Below are positions 16,965 through 24,427 of a DNA stretch of 36,179 nucleotides, in pieces. The stretch's first letter is position 1. The number at the start of each line of letters is the position of its first letter. The DNA lies in contig CANFYL010000008.1 of NCBI GenBank assembly GCA_947451285.1, forward strand, positions 1 to 36,179, given 5' to 3'. Under the pieces are notes generated by a model, which saw only the letters and a list, made by a program, of their open reading frames with translations, was not told the DNA's origin and made no database searches. Made by a program: the position numbers and the translations under genes. This DNA comes from Comamonadaceae bacterium (lineage in GTDB: Bacteria; Pseudomonadota; Gammaproteobacteria; Burkholderiales; Burkholderiaceae_C).

Positions 16965-17521
16965 TGTTTGAGCTGGTTCACACACCGATTGCAGGTTGTT
17001 ACGAAATTCAACCCAGAGTCCTGTCGGACCAGCGAGGTTGCTTTGTCAAAACCTTTCACCGCGCAGAGTTTGCGGCTCGTGGATTGCAGCTGGATTTCGA
17101 TGAGGAGTATTACTCCGTCTCGCATGCGGGTGTGATCCGTGGTTTGCATTTTCAGTTGCCGCCAATGGACCATGTCAAATTGGTCTATTGCGTCAGCGGT
17201 GAAGTGTTTGATGCAGTGGTGGATTTACGCCTTGGCTCGCCGACTTATGGTCAAAGTTTTTCCTCAACACTGAGTGCCAGCCATGGCAATGGTTTGTACA
17301 TTCCCAAAGGGTTGGCGCATGGGTTTGCTGTGACAAGTGAATTGGCTATCTTGACGTACAAAGTGGCGACTGCTTATTCGCCAACACACGACGCCGGGAT
17401 TCTTTGGAACTCTGCAGGGATTGCCTGGCCAATTGCCGATCCAATTTTGTCAAGCCGAGACCAAAGCTTTGTGTCGTTGAGCCATTTCCAAAGTCCATTT
17501 CATTTTCAAAGCCATGACTGA
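16964..17521 (+). CDS. RmlC-fold sugar epimerase, probable CDP-hexulose 5-epimerase (AscE-like)
   Basis: The 185-residue cupin protein belongs to the dTDP-4-dehydrorhamnose 3,5-epimerase family. Residues equivalent to the catalytic set are present: His62 in IRGLHFQ, Lys72, Tyr132 in LTYK, and Asp166 in SSRD. The first aromatic of the usual Tyr-Tyr pair after this (NYY in RmlC) is Ala137, and the usual WNDP is WNSA, so it differs from the true RmlC encoded at 23130. Its place directly after rfbH and before an SDR reductase suggests it acts on the CDP-3,6-dideoxy-4-hexulose, as AscE does in CDP-ascarylose synthesis. It overlaps rfbH by one base and the next gene by eight. Confidence 0.7.
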   Translation: MFELVHTPIAGCYEIQPRVLSDQRGCFVKTFHRAEFAARGLQLDFDEEYYSVSHAGVIRGLHFQLPPMDHVKLVYCVSGEVFDAVVDLRLGSPTYGQSFSSTLSASHGNGLYIPKGLAHGFAVTSELAILTYKVATAYSPTHDAGILWNSAGIAWPIADPILSSRDQSFVSLSHFQSPFHFQSHD

Positions 17522-18434
17522 TTCTGCGTGTGCCTTGGTGACGGGTGCCTCGGGGTACATTGGTTCACAGTTGGTGAAGGCTCTGCTGGCGCGGGGTTGG
17601 CAGGTGCATGTGGTGCTGCGCGAACACTCGTCGCTGGACATGCTGCAGGCTGTCAGTTCGAATGTGGCGGTGCATCGCCATGACGGCACAACCGTCGGAC
17701 TGATCGAGACCATGCGACTCATCCAACCCACGACAGTTTTCCATCTCGCCTCTTTGTTTCTGGCGCAGCACGAAGCCAGCGATGTGGCGTCCTTGGTGGA
17801 AAGCAATGTGTTGTTCTCCACCCAGCTGCTTGAGGCGATGGTGGCCTCGGGCACACGACGCATGGTCAATACGGGCACCTCATGGCAACACTTTGAGTCT
17901 GACGCCTATCGCCCGGTGAATCTTTATGCAGCCACCAAGCAAGCCTTTGAAGACATCTTGGCCTATTACGCGGATGCCAAGGGTATTCAGGCCATCACCT
18001 TGCATTTGTTTGATACCTATGGTGAAGCTGACCCACGTGCCAAACTGATCGCGCTGCTGCGCAAAACGGCCAACAGCCAAGTACCGCTGACCATGTCTGC
18101 GGGTGAGCAGTTGATTGACTTGGTTCACGTGGACGATGTGATTCAAGCCTATGTGTTGAGCGCAGCTTTGCTGGAGAGCCCAAACTTTGCGTCACCCCAA
18201 AGTTTTGGCGTTTCAAGTGGCGCTGCTATGCGACTCAAAGATTTGGTGGCGGTCTTTGAAAAGGTTTGGGATGTTCGGCTCCCTATTGAATGGGGCGTTC
18301 GGCCTTACCGTGACCGTGAGGTGATGCGCCCTTGGACGAACTGCCCAAGTGTTCCTGGATGGAAGCCTCAGATTTCTTTAGAGGCAGGACTTGCGGCTGT
18401 GAGGGCCCATGAATTGCAGAGCAAACCTCAATAG
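17514..18434 (+). CDS. NAD-dependent SDR, probable CDP-3,6-dideoxy-4-hexulose reductase (AscF/RfbJ-like)
   Basis: The 306-residue extended short-chain dehydrogenase has the cofactor loop TGASGYIGSQL at the N-terminus, FHLASLF, an active-site Thr/Ser in VNTGTSWQHF and the Tyr-x3-Lys pair in LYAATKQAFEDIL. LIDLVHVDDVIQAY is a common C-terminal block. In clusters with rfbFGHI, enzymes of this type reduce C4 of CDP-3,6-dideoxy-4-hexulose to give abequose, paratose or, after 5-epimerisation, ascarylose. Because the epimerase gene overlaps it, ascarylose is the favoured product, though sequence alone does not settle stereochemistry. The gene ends convergently, overlapping the GT2 gene on the other strand by 7 bases. 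Confidence 0.72.
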   Translation: MTDSACALVTGASGYIGSQLVKALLARGWQVHVVLREHSSLDMLQAVSSNVAVHRHDGTTVGLIETMRLIQPTTVFHLASLFLAQHEASDVASLVESNVLFSTQLLEAMVASGTRRMVNTGTSWQHFESDAYRPVNLYAATKQAFEDILAYYADAKGIQAITLHLFDTYGEADPRAKLIALLRKTANSQVPLTMSAGEQLIDLVHVDDVIQAYVLSAALLESPNFASPQSFGVSSGAAMRLKDLVAVFEKVWDVRLPIEWGVRPYRDREVMRPWTNCPSVPGWKPQISLEAGLAAVRAHELQSKPQ

Positions 18435-19426
18435 TCGTTGACAGACAGTTCGCGCAGTGGGTACTTTTTCTTGTACTTTGCGCGAAACAAGGTTGCTTTT
18501 AAATTTCTTTTGAAATACAGAAAACTCGACTCCACATCTCTCAAAAGAGTCGGCGCTAACTTTTCAAGTTGTTGACGGTATTCCTGATGCCAACTGGCGT
18601 TGTTGACTTTCAGCGCAACCAATGCATTCACGATGTTGGCATGCAGGTGTGTGTTGTTCAAATAGGCGTCAATGACCTGCTGCGGCACGCCGCGTTGTTG
18701 CGCGTACAAATAGGGATAGATCAAATACTCGGTATTGCTGGTGTAGAGCTCTTTGACTTGAGACACTTTGGTGATGAAGTTGTTGCCATGTAGGGTGTAG
18801 TCAATGACATTGCGGTTGATGACAAAAACTGGGCCTTCCAGACAAAGATTGAGAAACAACTCAGAGTCACTGCATAGATTCAGTGGGTTTCTTGGAAAGC
18901 CAAGTCGTATCGCATCGTGCTTGTTGAACACAATATTGCTCAATATAAAGTCTTGAGGTTTGACTGTTCCGCGTGACTGAAACACCTCTTGTCCTGACAC
19001 CAAACCGTTGAATGGCAATTCAATGCGCACCGACTGTTCGGTTTGTTGGTTGACGATTCGACCGCCGCCATAGACGAATTTGGGGTGGTGCGTGGTGATG
19101 GCGGCCCAAGCGTCTTTTAAGTAATTTGGGTCGGTGAAATAGTCGTCATCAGACATCAAGACAAACCAATCGGCGCGGGCATGTTCGTAGATGCATTTTT
19201 TCCAGTTGCCCATCATGCCTAGGTTGTGGTCGTTGCGGAAGTAACGAATTCTGACGTCGTTTAAAAACGGGCGAACCATGTCAGCAGTGTTGTCGCTTGA
19301 ACAGTTGTCTGAAATGATGATCTCAAAATCCCCGTGTTGGGCTTGGCAGCAGCTGATGGCTTTGGCGAGGTAATGCGCGCGGTTATAGGTGGGAATAATG
19401 ATCGAGATATTGGGTGTGGACGACAT
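18428..19426 (-). CDS. Family 2 glycosyltransferase, reversed within the plus-strand island
   Basis: Start chosen at 19426 (MSSTPNISIIIPTYNRAHYL); 18 extra upstream codons to 19480 lie in AT-rich sequence and are not family-like. The 332-residue protein shows the GT-A start, EIIISDNCSSDNTADMV, NLGMMGNWKKC and the DXD-like LMSDDDYF near residue 100. A later HGNNFITK block follows. Upstream sequence (about 19427-19500) is strongly AT-rich and the codons are visibly less GC-biased than those of neighbouring rml and rfb genes, pointing to separate acquisition. It is the only minus-strand gene between 9 and 24 kb, with its 3' end overlapping that of the reductase gene. Confidence 0.82.
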   Translation of the reverse strand: MSSTPNISIIIPTYNRAHYLAKAISCCQAQHGDFEIIISDNCSSDNTADMVRPFLNDVRIRYFRNDHNLGMMGNWKKCIYEHARADWFVLMSDDDYFTDPNYLKDAWAAITTHHPKFVYGGGRIVNQQTEQSVRIELPFNGLVSGQEVFQSRGTVKPQDFILSNIVFNKHDAIRLGFPRNPLNLCSDSELFLNLCLEGPVFVINRNVIDYTLHGNNFITKVSQVKELYTSNTEYLIYPYLYAQQRGVPQQVIDAYLNNTHLHANIVNALVALKVNNASWHQEYRQQLEKLAPTLLRDVESSFLYFKRNLKATLFRAKYKKKYPLRELSVNDY

Positions 19427-19463
19427 AAAATAAGTGCGAATAAAAAATAAATAAAAATTATGG

Positions 19464-19491
19464 ATTGATCTTCTGAGCAAGATAGATCAAT
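19464..19491. promoter_or_regulatory. Imperfect palindrome in the divergent interval before rmlB
   Basis: ATTGATC (19464-19470) and GATCAAT (19485-19491) are perfect inverted arms; the inner TTCT/AGA can extend the pairing with one bulge around the loop GAGCA. It lies between the divergent GT2 and rmlB genes, so it could be an operator or an mRNA hairpin. No known regulator site is recognised. Confidence 0.35.
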
Positions 19492-19517
19492 GGTATCAAC
19501 TACTTTAAAGCCCAATC

Positions 19518-20576
19518 ATGACCCTTCTCGTCACCGGCTGCGCCGGCTTCATCGGCAGCAATTTTGTGCACACCTGGCTTGGCAGTTCTGACGAAACCGT
19601 GGTTAATCTCGACAAGCTCACCTATGCGGGCAACTTGGCCAACCTGGAGGCCCTCAAAGGGGACAAGCGCCATGTGTTTGTGCAAGGCGATATTGGCGAC
19701 CGTGAGTTGGTGGAGCAACTGCTAGCCACCCACCAACCGCGTGCGGTGCTCAACTTTGCGGCGGAGTCGCATGTGGACCGCTCCATCCATGGCCCCGGCG
19801 ACTTTGTGCAAACCAACATCGTGGGCACCTTCAATTTGCTCGAATCGGTGCGTGGGTATTGGAGCGAGTTGCCTGCAGACAAAAAAGCCGCCTTCAGGTT
19901 TTTGCATGTCTCGACCGACGAGGTGTATGGCACCTTAGAGGCCAACGACCCGCCGTTTGCCGAAACCAAAAACTACGAACCCAACAGCCCTTACAGCGCT
20001 TCTAAAGCGGCCAGCGACCACTTGGTACGGGCCTGGCACCACACCTATGGCTTGCCGGTGCTCACCACCAATTGCAGCAACAACTATGGGCCGTACCACT
20101 TTCCTGAAAAGCTGATTCCCTTGGTCATTCACAACGCCTTGGCGGGCAAGCCCTTGCCCATTTATGGCGATGGCCAACAGGTGCGCGACTGGCTGTATGT
20201 GGAAGACCACTGCCGTGCCATTGCGCGCGTGCTGGCCAACGGCCAAGTGGGCGAGACCTACAACATTGGTGGCTGGAACGAAAAGCCCAACCTCGAGGTG
20301 GTGAACACCCTGTGCGCCGTGCTCGACGAGCTGCAACCCCGCGCCGATGGCCAGCCCTATGCCAGCCAGATCACCTACGTCAAAGACCGCCCCGGCCACG
20401 ACCGCCGCTATGCGATTGATGCACGCAAGATTGAACGCGAGCTGGGCTGGAAACCGCAAGAAACCTTCGAGACTGGCATCCGCAAAACCGTGCAGTGGTA
20501 TTTGAGCCACCAAGACTGGGTCGAGGGTGTGACCAGCGGCAACTACAGGCAGTGGGTGGGCAAGCAATACGGGTGA
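19518..20576 (+). CDS. rmlB: dTDP-glucose 4,6-dehydratase
   Basis: The 352-residue SDR makes dTDP-4-keto-6-deoxyglucose, the second step to dTDP-L-rhamnose. Visible motifs are [15 protein letters not shown] (NAD loop), [15 protein letters not shown], the catalytic [22 protein letters not shown] (Tyr-x3-Lys), [19 protein letters not shown] and the product-site [11 protein letters not shown]. All key residues of the family are present and the length is usual. It begins the rml gene group. Unusually, two toxin-antitoxin genes sit between it and rmlD. The stop codon is within an inverted repeat likely used by the antitoxin. Confidence 0.97.
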   Translation: MTLLVTGCAGFIGSNFVHTWLGSSDETVVNLDKLTYAGNLANLEALKGDKRHVFVQGDIGDRELVEQLLATHQPRAVLNFAAESHVDRSIHGPGDFVQTNIVGTFNLLESVRGYWSELPADKKAAFRFLHVSTDEVYGTLEANDPPFAETKNYEPNSPYSASKAASDHLVRAWHHTYGLPVLTTNCSNNYGPYHFPEKLIPLVIHNALAGKPLPIYGDGQQVRDWLYVEDHCRAIARVLANGQVGETYNIGGWNEKPNLEVVNTLCAVLDELQPRADGQPYASQITYVKDRPGHDRRYAIDARKIERELGWKPQETFETGIRKTVQWYLSHQDWVEGVTSGNYRQWVGKQYG

Positions 20577-20595
20577 TATGATGATGTCATATCAC
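20573..20595. promoter_or_regulatory. Operator-like inverted repeat upstream of vapB
   Basis: GTGATATGA (20573-20581) and TCATATCAC (20587-20595) are perfect 9-bp inverted arms separated by five bases. The repeat ends 18 bases before the vapB start and overlaps the rmlB stop. VapB antitoxins of the AbrB class typically bind such palindromes to repress their own operon, so this is the probable vapBC operator. Confidence 0.65.
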
Positions 20596-20613
20596 ATCTG
20601 ATGCGGAGCGTGC

Positions 20614-20865
20614 ATGACCACAACTGCCAAGCTATTCATGAGCGGACGAAGTCAGGCCATTCGCTTGCCTGCCAAGCTGCGACTCAATGCCAAAGAGGTG
20701 CAAATTGAGCAAATTGGCGATGCGCTGTGGATGAAGCCGCAAGTTCCCCTATCGCAAGACATGGCGGCATGGTTGGCGGACTTTTATGCCAACACCGAAC
20801 CCTTGCCCGACGACTTCCTCGCAGAGCGACACGACCCTTTGCCCGAGACGCGTGATTGGACTTAG
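20614..20865 (+). CDS. vapB: VapB-type antitoxin (SpoVT/AbrB fold)
   Basis: The 83-residue protein begins MTTTAKLFMSGRSQAIRLPA, the typical DNA-binding beta-hairpin of AbrB-like VapB antitoxins (F-x-S/T-GRSQAVRLP). The C-terminal half, rich in acidic and Trp/Phe residues (WLADFYANTEPLPDDFL), would wrap the VapC toxin. A GGAG ribosome binding site lies at 20605-20608. It precedes the PIN toxin gene by five bases, and a perfect palindrome upstream fits autoregulation. Confidence 0.9.
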   Translation: MTTTAKLFMSGRSQAIRLPAKLRLNAKEVQIEQIGDALWMKPQVPLSQDMAAWLADFYANTEPLPDDFLAERHDPLPETRDWT

Positions 20866-20870
20866 TCGCC

Positions 20871-21272
20871 ATGCGTCGAACCCTCGATACCAACATTTGC
20901 AGCTACATCATCCGTCGCCGCCCGCAAGAGATGATGGCGCGTTTCGCCAGACTAGATCCTCGTGAAATTTGGCTGTCTGCTGTTGTGGCTGCTGAATTGC
21001 GTTTTGGTGCTGCCAAGTTGGGTTCGAGCAAGTTTTCGTCAGCCATTGAGCGATGGCTTTCTGGTTTTGAAATTTTGCCTTGGCCCCTGGATGCGTCTCA
21101 CCACTACGCGTTCATTCGCGACAGCTTAGAAAAATCGGGTCAACCGATAGGCGCCATGGATTTGATGATTGCGTCACACGCCTTGGCTGAGGACAGTGCA
21201 GTGATCACCAACAACGTGCGCGAGTTCCACCGGGTGCCTGGTTTGGCTGTCGAAGAGTGGACTTTTCATTAA
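20871..21272 (+). CDS. vapC: VapC-type PIN-domain ribonuclease toxin
   Basis: The 133-residue protein starts MRRTLDTNICSYIIRRRP; ATG 20871 is preferred to the in-frame TTG at 20856, which lies inside vapB. PIN-domain acidic residues are in place: Asp6 (LDTN), Glu42 (AAELRFG), Asp97 (AMDLMIAS), and the Asn114-Asn115 pair in ITNNVREF at the fourth site. VapC toxins cleave tRNA or rRNA when freed of VapB. No residue appears missing, so the toxin is probably active. The gene pair is positioned between rmlB and rmlD, all in the same direction. Confidence 0.92.
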   Translation: MRRTLDTNICSYIIRRRPQEMMARFARLDPREIWLSAVVAAELRFGAAKLGSSKFSSAIERWLSGFEILPWPLDASHHYAFIRDSLEKSGQPIGAMDLMIASHALAEDSAVITNNVREFHRVPGLAVEEWTFH

Positions 21273-21330
21273 GTCATTCCAATTCCAACCCAAGGGCTTG
21301 TTTGAACAAGATCCGTTCTCTCACCACACC

Positions 21331-22245
21331 ATGACTGTTCACAACATCCTTCTGCTCGGCGCCAACGGCCAACTGGGTCACGAGTTGGCCACCGCACTGC
21401 AAGCCTTGGGTGAGATAAAAGCCCTCACGCGGGCCGAGGCGGATCTGTCGCAACCCGACGTGCTGCGTGCGACGCTTGCGCACATCACGCATAGCTTTGT
21501 GCCCACGGTCATCGTCAATGCGGCGGCGTACACGGCGGTGGACAAGGCCGAGTCTGAGCCGCAGCTGGCACATGCGGTGAATGCCGCATCAGTAGCGGTG
21601 CTGGGCGAGGTGGCCCAGCAGTGTGGCGCGACAGTGCTGCACTATTCCACCGACTATGTGTTCGATGGCTCAGGCAAAAAGCCCTGGCAAGAGACCGATG
21701 TGCCGCACCCTTTGTCGGTCTACGGGCAAAGCAAGTGGGCGGGCGAGCAGGCTTTGGCGCAAGCCTGTGCCAAGCAGGTGGTGTTGCGCACCAGCTGGGT
21801 GGTGGGTACGCACGGTGGAAATTTTTTAAAAACCATGTTGCGTTTGGCTGCAGAGCGCGACAGCCTGCGCGTGGTGGCCGATCAAGTGGGCGTGCCCACC
21901 AGCACGGCCTTGCTGGCGCAGGTGACGGTGCAGATCATTCAAGCCATGCAAGGCGCCGACGCACACGACCCGCGTTGGGGCTTGTACCACCTGGCGGCTG
22001 GCGGTGAAACCACTTGGCATGCGTATGCGCAACACGTGATCGCTGGCGCGCGTGCGCGGGGCGCGGTGCTCAAAGCGACGCCCGAGGCGGTGCACCCCAT
22101 CACCACGGCCGAGTACCCGCTGCCTGCACCACGGCCCTTGAACTCGCGGCTGAACACGCACAAAGTGCAACACACGTTTGGGCTGACGCTGCCCGATTGG
22201 CAGCAAGGTGTAGACGGTATCCTTGACGTTTTATTTCCAAAGTAA
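21331..22245 (+). CDS. rmlD: dTDP-4-dehydrorhamnose reductase
   Basis: The 304-residue SDR catalyses the last step to dTDP-L-rhamnose, reducing C4 with NAD(P)H. Start at ATG 21331 ([20 protein letters not shown]); an upstream TTG at 21298 is less likely. Motifs: GANGQLG cofactor loop, [37 protein letters not shown] (Tyr-x3-Lys) and [26 protein letters not shown] near the C-terminus is a signature of the family. The stop is five bases before rmlA. Confidence 0.96.
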   Translation: MTVHNILLLGANGQLGHELATALQALGEIKALTRAEADLSQPDVLRATLAHITHSFVPTVIVNAAAYTAVDKAESEPQLAHAVNAASVAVLGEVAQQCGATVLHYSTDYVFDGSGKKPWQETDVPHPLSVYGQSKWAGEQALAQACAKQVVLRTSWVVGTHGGNFLKTMLRLAAERDSLRVVADQVGVPTSTALLAQVTVQIIQAMQGADAHDPRWGLYHLAAGGETTWHAYAQHVIAGARARGAVLKATPEAVHPITTAEYPLPAPRPLNSRLNTHKVQHTFGLTLPDWQQGVDGILDVLFPK

Positions 22246-22250
22246 AAACC

Positions 22251-23126
22251 ATGCAAAAAAACAGAAAAGGCATCATCTTGGCGGGAGGCTCTGGCACCCG
22301 GCTGTATCCGGTCACGCAAGCGGTCAGCAAGCAGCTGATGCCGGTGTACGACAAGCCCATGATTTATTACCCCCTCGCCACGCTCATGCTCAGTGGCATT
22401 CGTGAGGTGTTGGTGATCTCTACCCCCCAAGACACACCGCGTTTTGCCGAGTTGCTGGGCGACGGCAGCCAGTGGGGCATGCACATTGAGTACGCGGTGC
22501 AGCCCAGCCCCGATGGCTTGGCGCAGGCCTTCATCATCGGCAAGAACTTTGTGGGCGACCACCCCAGTGCGCTGGTGCTGGGCGACAACATTTTTTATGG
22601 CCACGACTTGGTCAAGCAATTGCATAACGCCGACCAACGCACAAGCGGCGCCTCGGTGTTCGCCTACCACGTGCACGACCCCGAGCGTTATGGCGTGGTC
22701 GAGTTCGATGCGCAGTTTCGAGCCTTGAGCATTGAAGAAAAACCCAAAGTGCCCAAGTCGAACTATGCCGTGACGGGTCTGTATTTTTACGACGAGCAGG
22801 TGTGCGACATTGCCGCTGCCGTGAAGCCTTCGCATCGGGGTGAACTTGAAATCACCGACGTCAACAAGCGCTATTTGGAGCTGGCTCAACTCAACGTCGA
22901 GATCATGGGCCGTGGCTATGCGTGGCTGGATACCGGCACGCATGAAAGCCTGATGGAAGCCGCTAGCTTCATCGCCACCTTGCAAAAGCGCCAAGGCTTG
23001 ATGGTGGCGTGCCCCGAAGAAATTGCCTATGCCCAACACTGGATCGACGCCGCCCAGCTGAACAAGCTGGCGGCGCCCTTGGCCAAAAACGGTTACGGCC
23101 AGTACCTGTTGAGTTTGTTGAAATAA
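22251..23126 (+). CDS. rmlA: Glucose-1-phosphate thymidylyltransferase
   Basis: The 291-residue enzyme makes dTDP-glucose from dTTP and glucose-1-phosphate, entry to the rhamnose pathway, and is usually feedback-inhibited by dTDP-rhamnose. Signature blocks are [36 protein letters not shown], the metal-site [31 protein letters not shown] and [18 protein letters not shown]. Length and motifs match RmlA of the short type. It is three bases before rmlC. Confidence 0.97.
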   Translation: MQKNRKGIILAGGSGTRLYPVTQAVSKQLMPVYDKPMIYYPLATLMLSGIREVLVISTPQDTPRFAELLGDGSQWGMHIEYAVQPSPDGLAQAFIIGKNFVGDHPSALVLGDNIFYGHDLVKQLHNADQRTSGASVFAYHVHDPERYGVVEFDAQFRALSIEEKPKVPKSNYAVTGLYFYDEQVCDIAAAVKPSHRGELEITDVNKRYLELAQLNVEIMGRGYAWLDTGTHESLMEAASFIATLQKRQGLMVACPEEIAYAQHWIDAAQLNKLAAPLAKNGYGQYLLSLLK

Positions 23127-23129
23127 GCC

Positions 23130-23681
23130 ATGCCGTATCACGTCACCCCCACGCCGATTGATGGCGTGTTGATCTTGGAGCCCAAGGTGTTTGGCGATGC
23201 CCGGGGCTTCTTTTTTGAAAGCTTCAACGCGCGCGACTTTGCGCAAGCCACCGGCTTAGAAAGCAGCTTTGTGCAAGACAACCACAGCAAGTCGAGCCAA
23301 GGGGTGTTGCGCGGCTTGCACTACCAGGTGCAGCATGCGCAGGGCAAGTTGGTGCGCGTCACGCACGGCGCGGTGTTCGATGTGGCGGTGGACATTCGCC
23401 GTGCATCCAAAACCTATGGCCAGTGGTTTGGCCTCGAACTGTCGGCAGAAAACAAAAAACAGCTCTGGATTCCAGAAGGCTTGGCGCACGGTTTTTTGGT
23501 GACCAGCGAGAGCGCAGAGTTTTTGTACAAAACCACCAACTACTACCACCCCGAGCACGAGCGCAGCTTGTTGTGGAACGACCCAGCGATTGGCATTGAC
23601 TGGCCGCTGCACCTGTTGTCGGCCGCGCCCTTGCTGGCCGCCAAAGACGCCAACGCGCCGACCTTGACCGGCAGTTTTTGA
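23130..23681 (+). CDS. rmlC: dTDP-4-dehydrorhamnose 3,5-epimerase
   Basis: The 183-residue cupin epimerase converts dTDP-4-keto-6-deoxyglucose to the L-lyxo form. Catalytic residues are all visible: His64 in LRGLHYQ, Lys73, Tyr133 in FLYK, and Asp173 in AAKDA. TNYYHPEHERSLLWNDPAI is canonical, unlike the divergent paralogue at 16964. Its stop overlaps the next gene by one base. Confidence 0.97.
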   Translation: MPYHVTPTPIDGVLILEPKVFGDARGFFFESFNARDFAQATGLESSFVQDNHSKSSQGVLRGLHYQVQHAQGKLVRVTHGAVFDVAVDIRRASKTYGQWFGLELSAENKKQLWIPEGLAHGFLVTSESAEFLYKTTNYYHPEHERSLLWNDPAIGIDWPLHLLSAAPLLAAKDANAPTLTGSF

Positions 23682-24427
23682 TGGCACAGCGCCAGGTTGC
23701 ACCCTTGGGTGGCAACGGCGTGTGGACGGCGCTCTTGAACGACCAGGCCTTCGACGCCGATGCCGCATTCCCCGTCGCCTGGCCTTTTGACCCACGCGGG
23801 CGCAATGCGGTGTTGTGCGACGCCGTGCGTGGTGGGCGGGTGTTGCACCTGGGCTTTGCCGACCATGCGCCCTTGATCCCCGAAAAACGCCAGCAAGGCG
23901 TCTGGCTGCACGACCAGGTGCAGCGTGCTGCTGCCGCGTGTGTGGGCGTGGACATCAACGCCGAGGCCGTGGCCTTGGCCACCGCGCTGGGCGTGGCTGA
24001 CCTGCATTGCCTGGATATTTTTGATGCAGCGTTTGAGCGCTTGGTGGCTGCGTTTGAACCCACCCATGTGTTGTTGCCCGATGTGATGGAACACCTGCAC
24101 CACCCGGTGGCGTTTTTGCAGCGCGTGGCCCAGGTGGCGCCGCAGGCCACCTTGGTGGTGTCGGTGCCCAATGGCTTGAGCTTGCGCAATGTGTGGCGAG
24201 CGCTGCAGGGCGTAGAGCGCATCAACACCGACCACCTGTGTTGGTACTCGCCGTTCACCGTGTTGAAGGTGTTGGCCCGTGCGGGTTATGCGTGTGTGGA
24301 TGCAAGGGGCACACAAATTGCACCGGCTTCGTCGCTCAAGGGGCGCGTGTTTTCGCGCCTGGTGCAGTGGCGCTCGGTGTGGGCCGACAACCTGGTGGTG
24401 CTAGCGCAAACGCGCCAGCCAGAGTGA
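23681..24427 (+). CDS. SAM-dependent methyltransferase-like protein
   Basis: The 248-residue protein begins MAQRQVAPLGGNGVW (ATG 23681, overlapping the rmlC stop). RVLHLGFADHA and VGVDINAEAV resemble the SAM-binding first and second strands, VLLPDVMEHLHHPVAFLQRV is a motif-IV-like region, and LVVSVPNGLSLRNVW follows. It therefore appears to be a class I methyltransferase, but the glycine loop is less canonical than in the 9062 gene. The C-terminal SSLKGRVFSRLVQWRSVWAD segment is basic. It is the last plus-strand gene of the rml group and converges on the flippase gene with a 27-base overlap. Substrate unknown. Confidence 0.7.
   Translation: MAQRQVAPLGGNGVWTALLNDQAFDADAAFPVAWPFDPRGRNAVLCDAVRGGRVLHLGFADHAPLIPEKRQQGVWLHDQVQRAAAACVGVDINAEAVALATALGVADLHCLDIFDAAFERLVAAFEPTHVLLPDVMEHLHHPVAFLQRVAQVAPQATLVVSVPNGLSLRNVWRALQGVERINTDHLCWYSPFTVLKVLARAGYACVDARGTQIAPASSLKGRVFSRLVQWRSVWADNLVVLAQTRQPE

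Noticed and set aside
21939-23246. Long minus-strand open frame (about 435 codons) opposite rmlD and rmlA
   Set aside because: It is antisense to two clearly real genes, has no recognisable domain and arises from GC-rich third positions.
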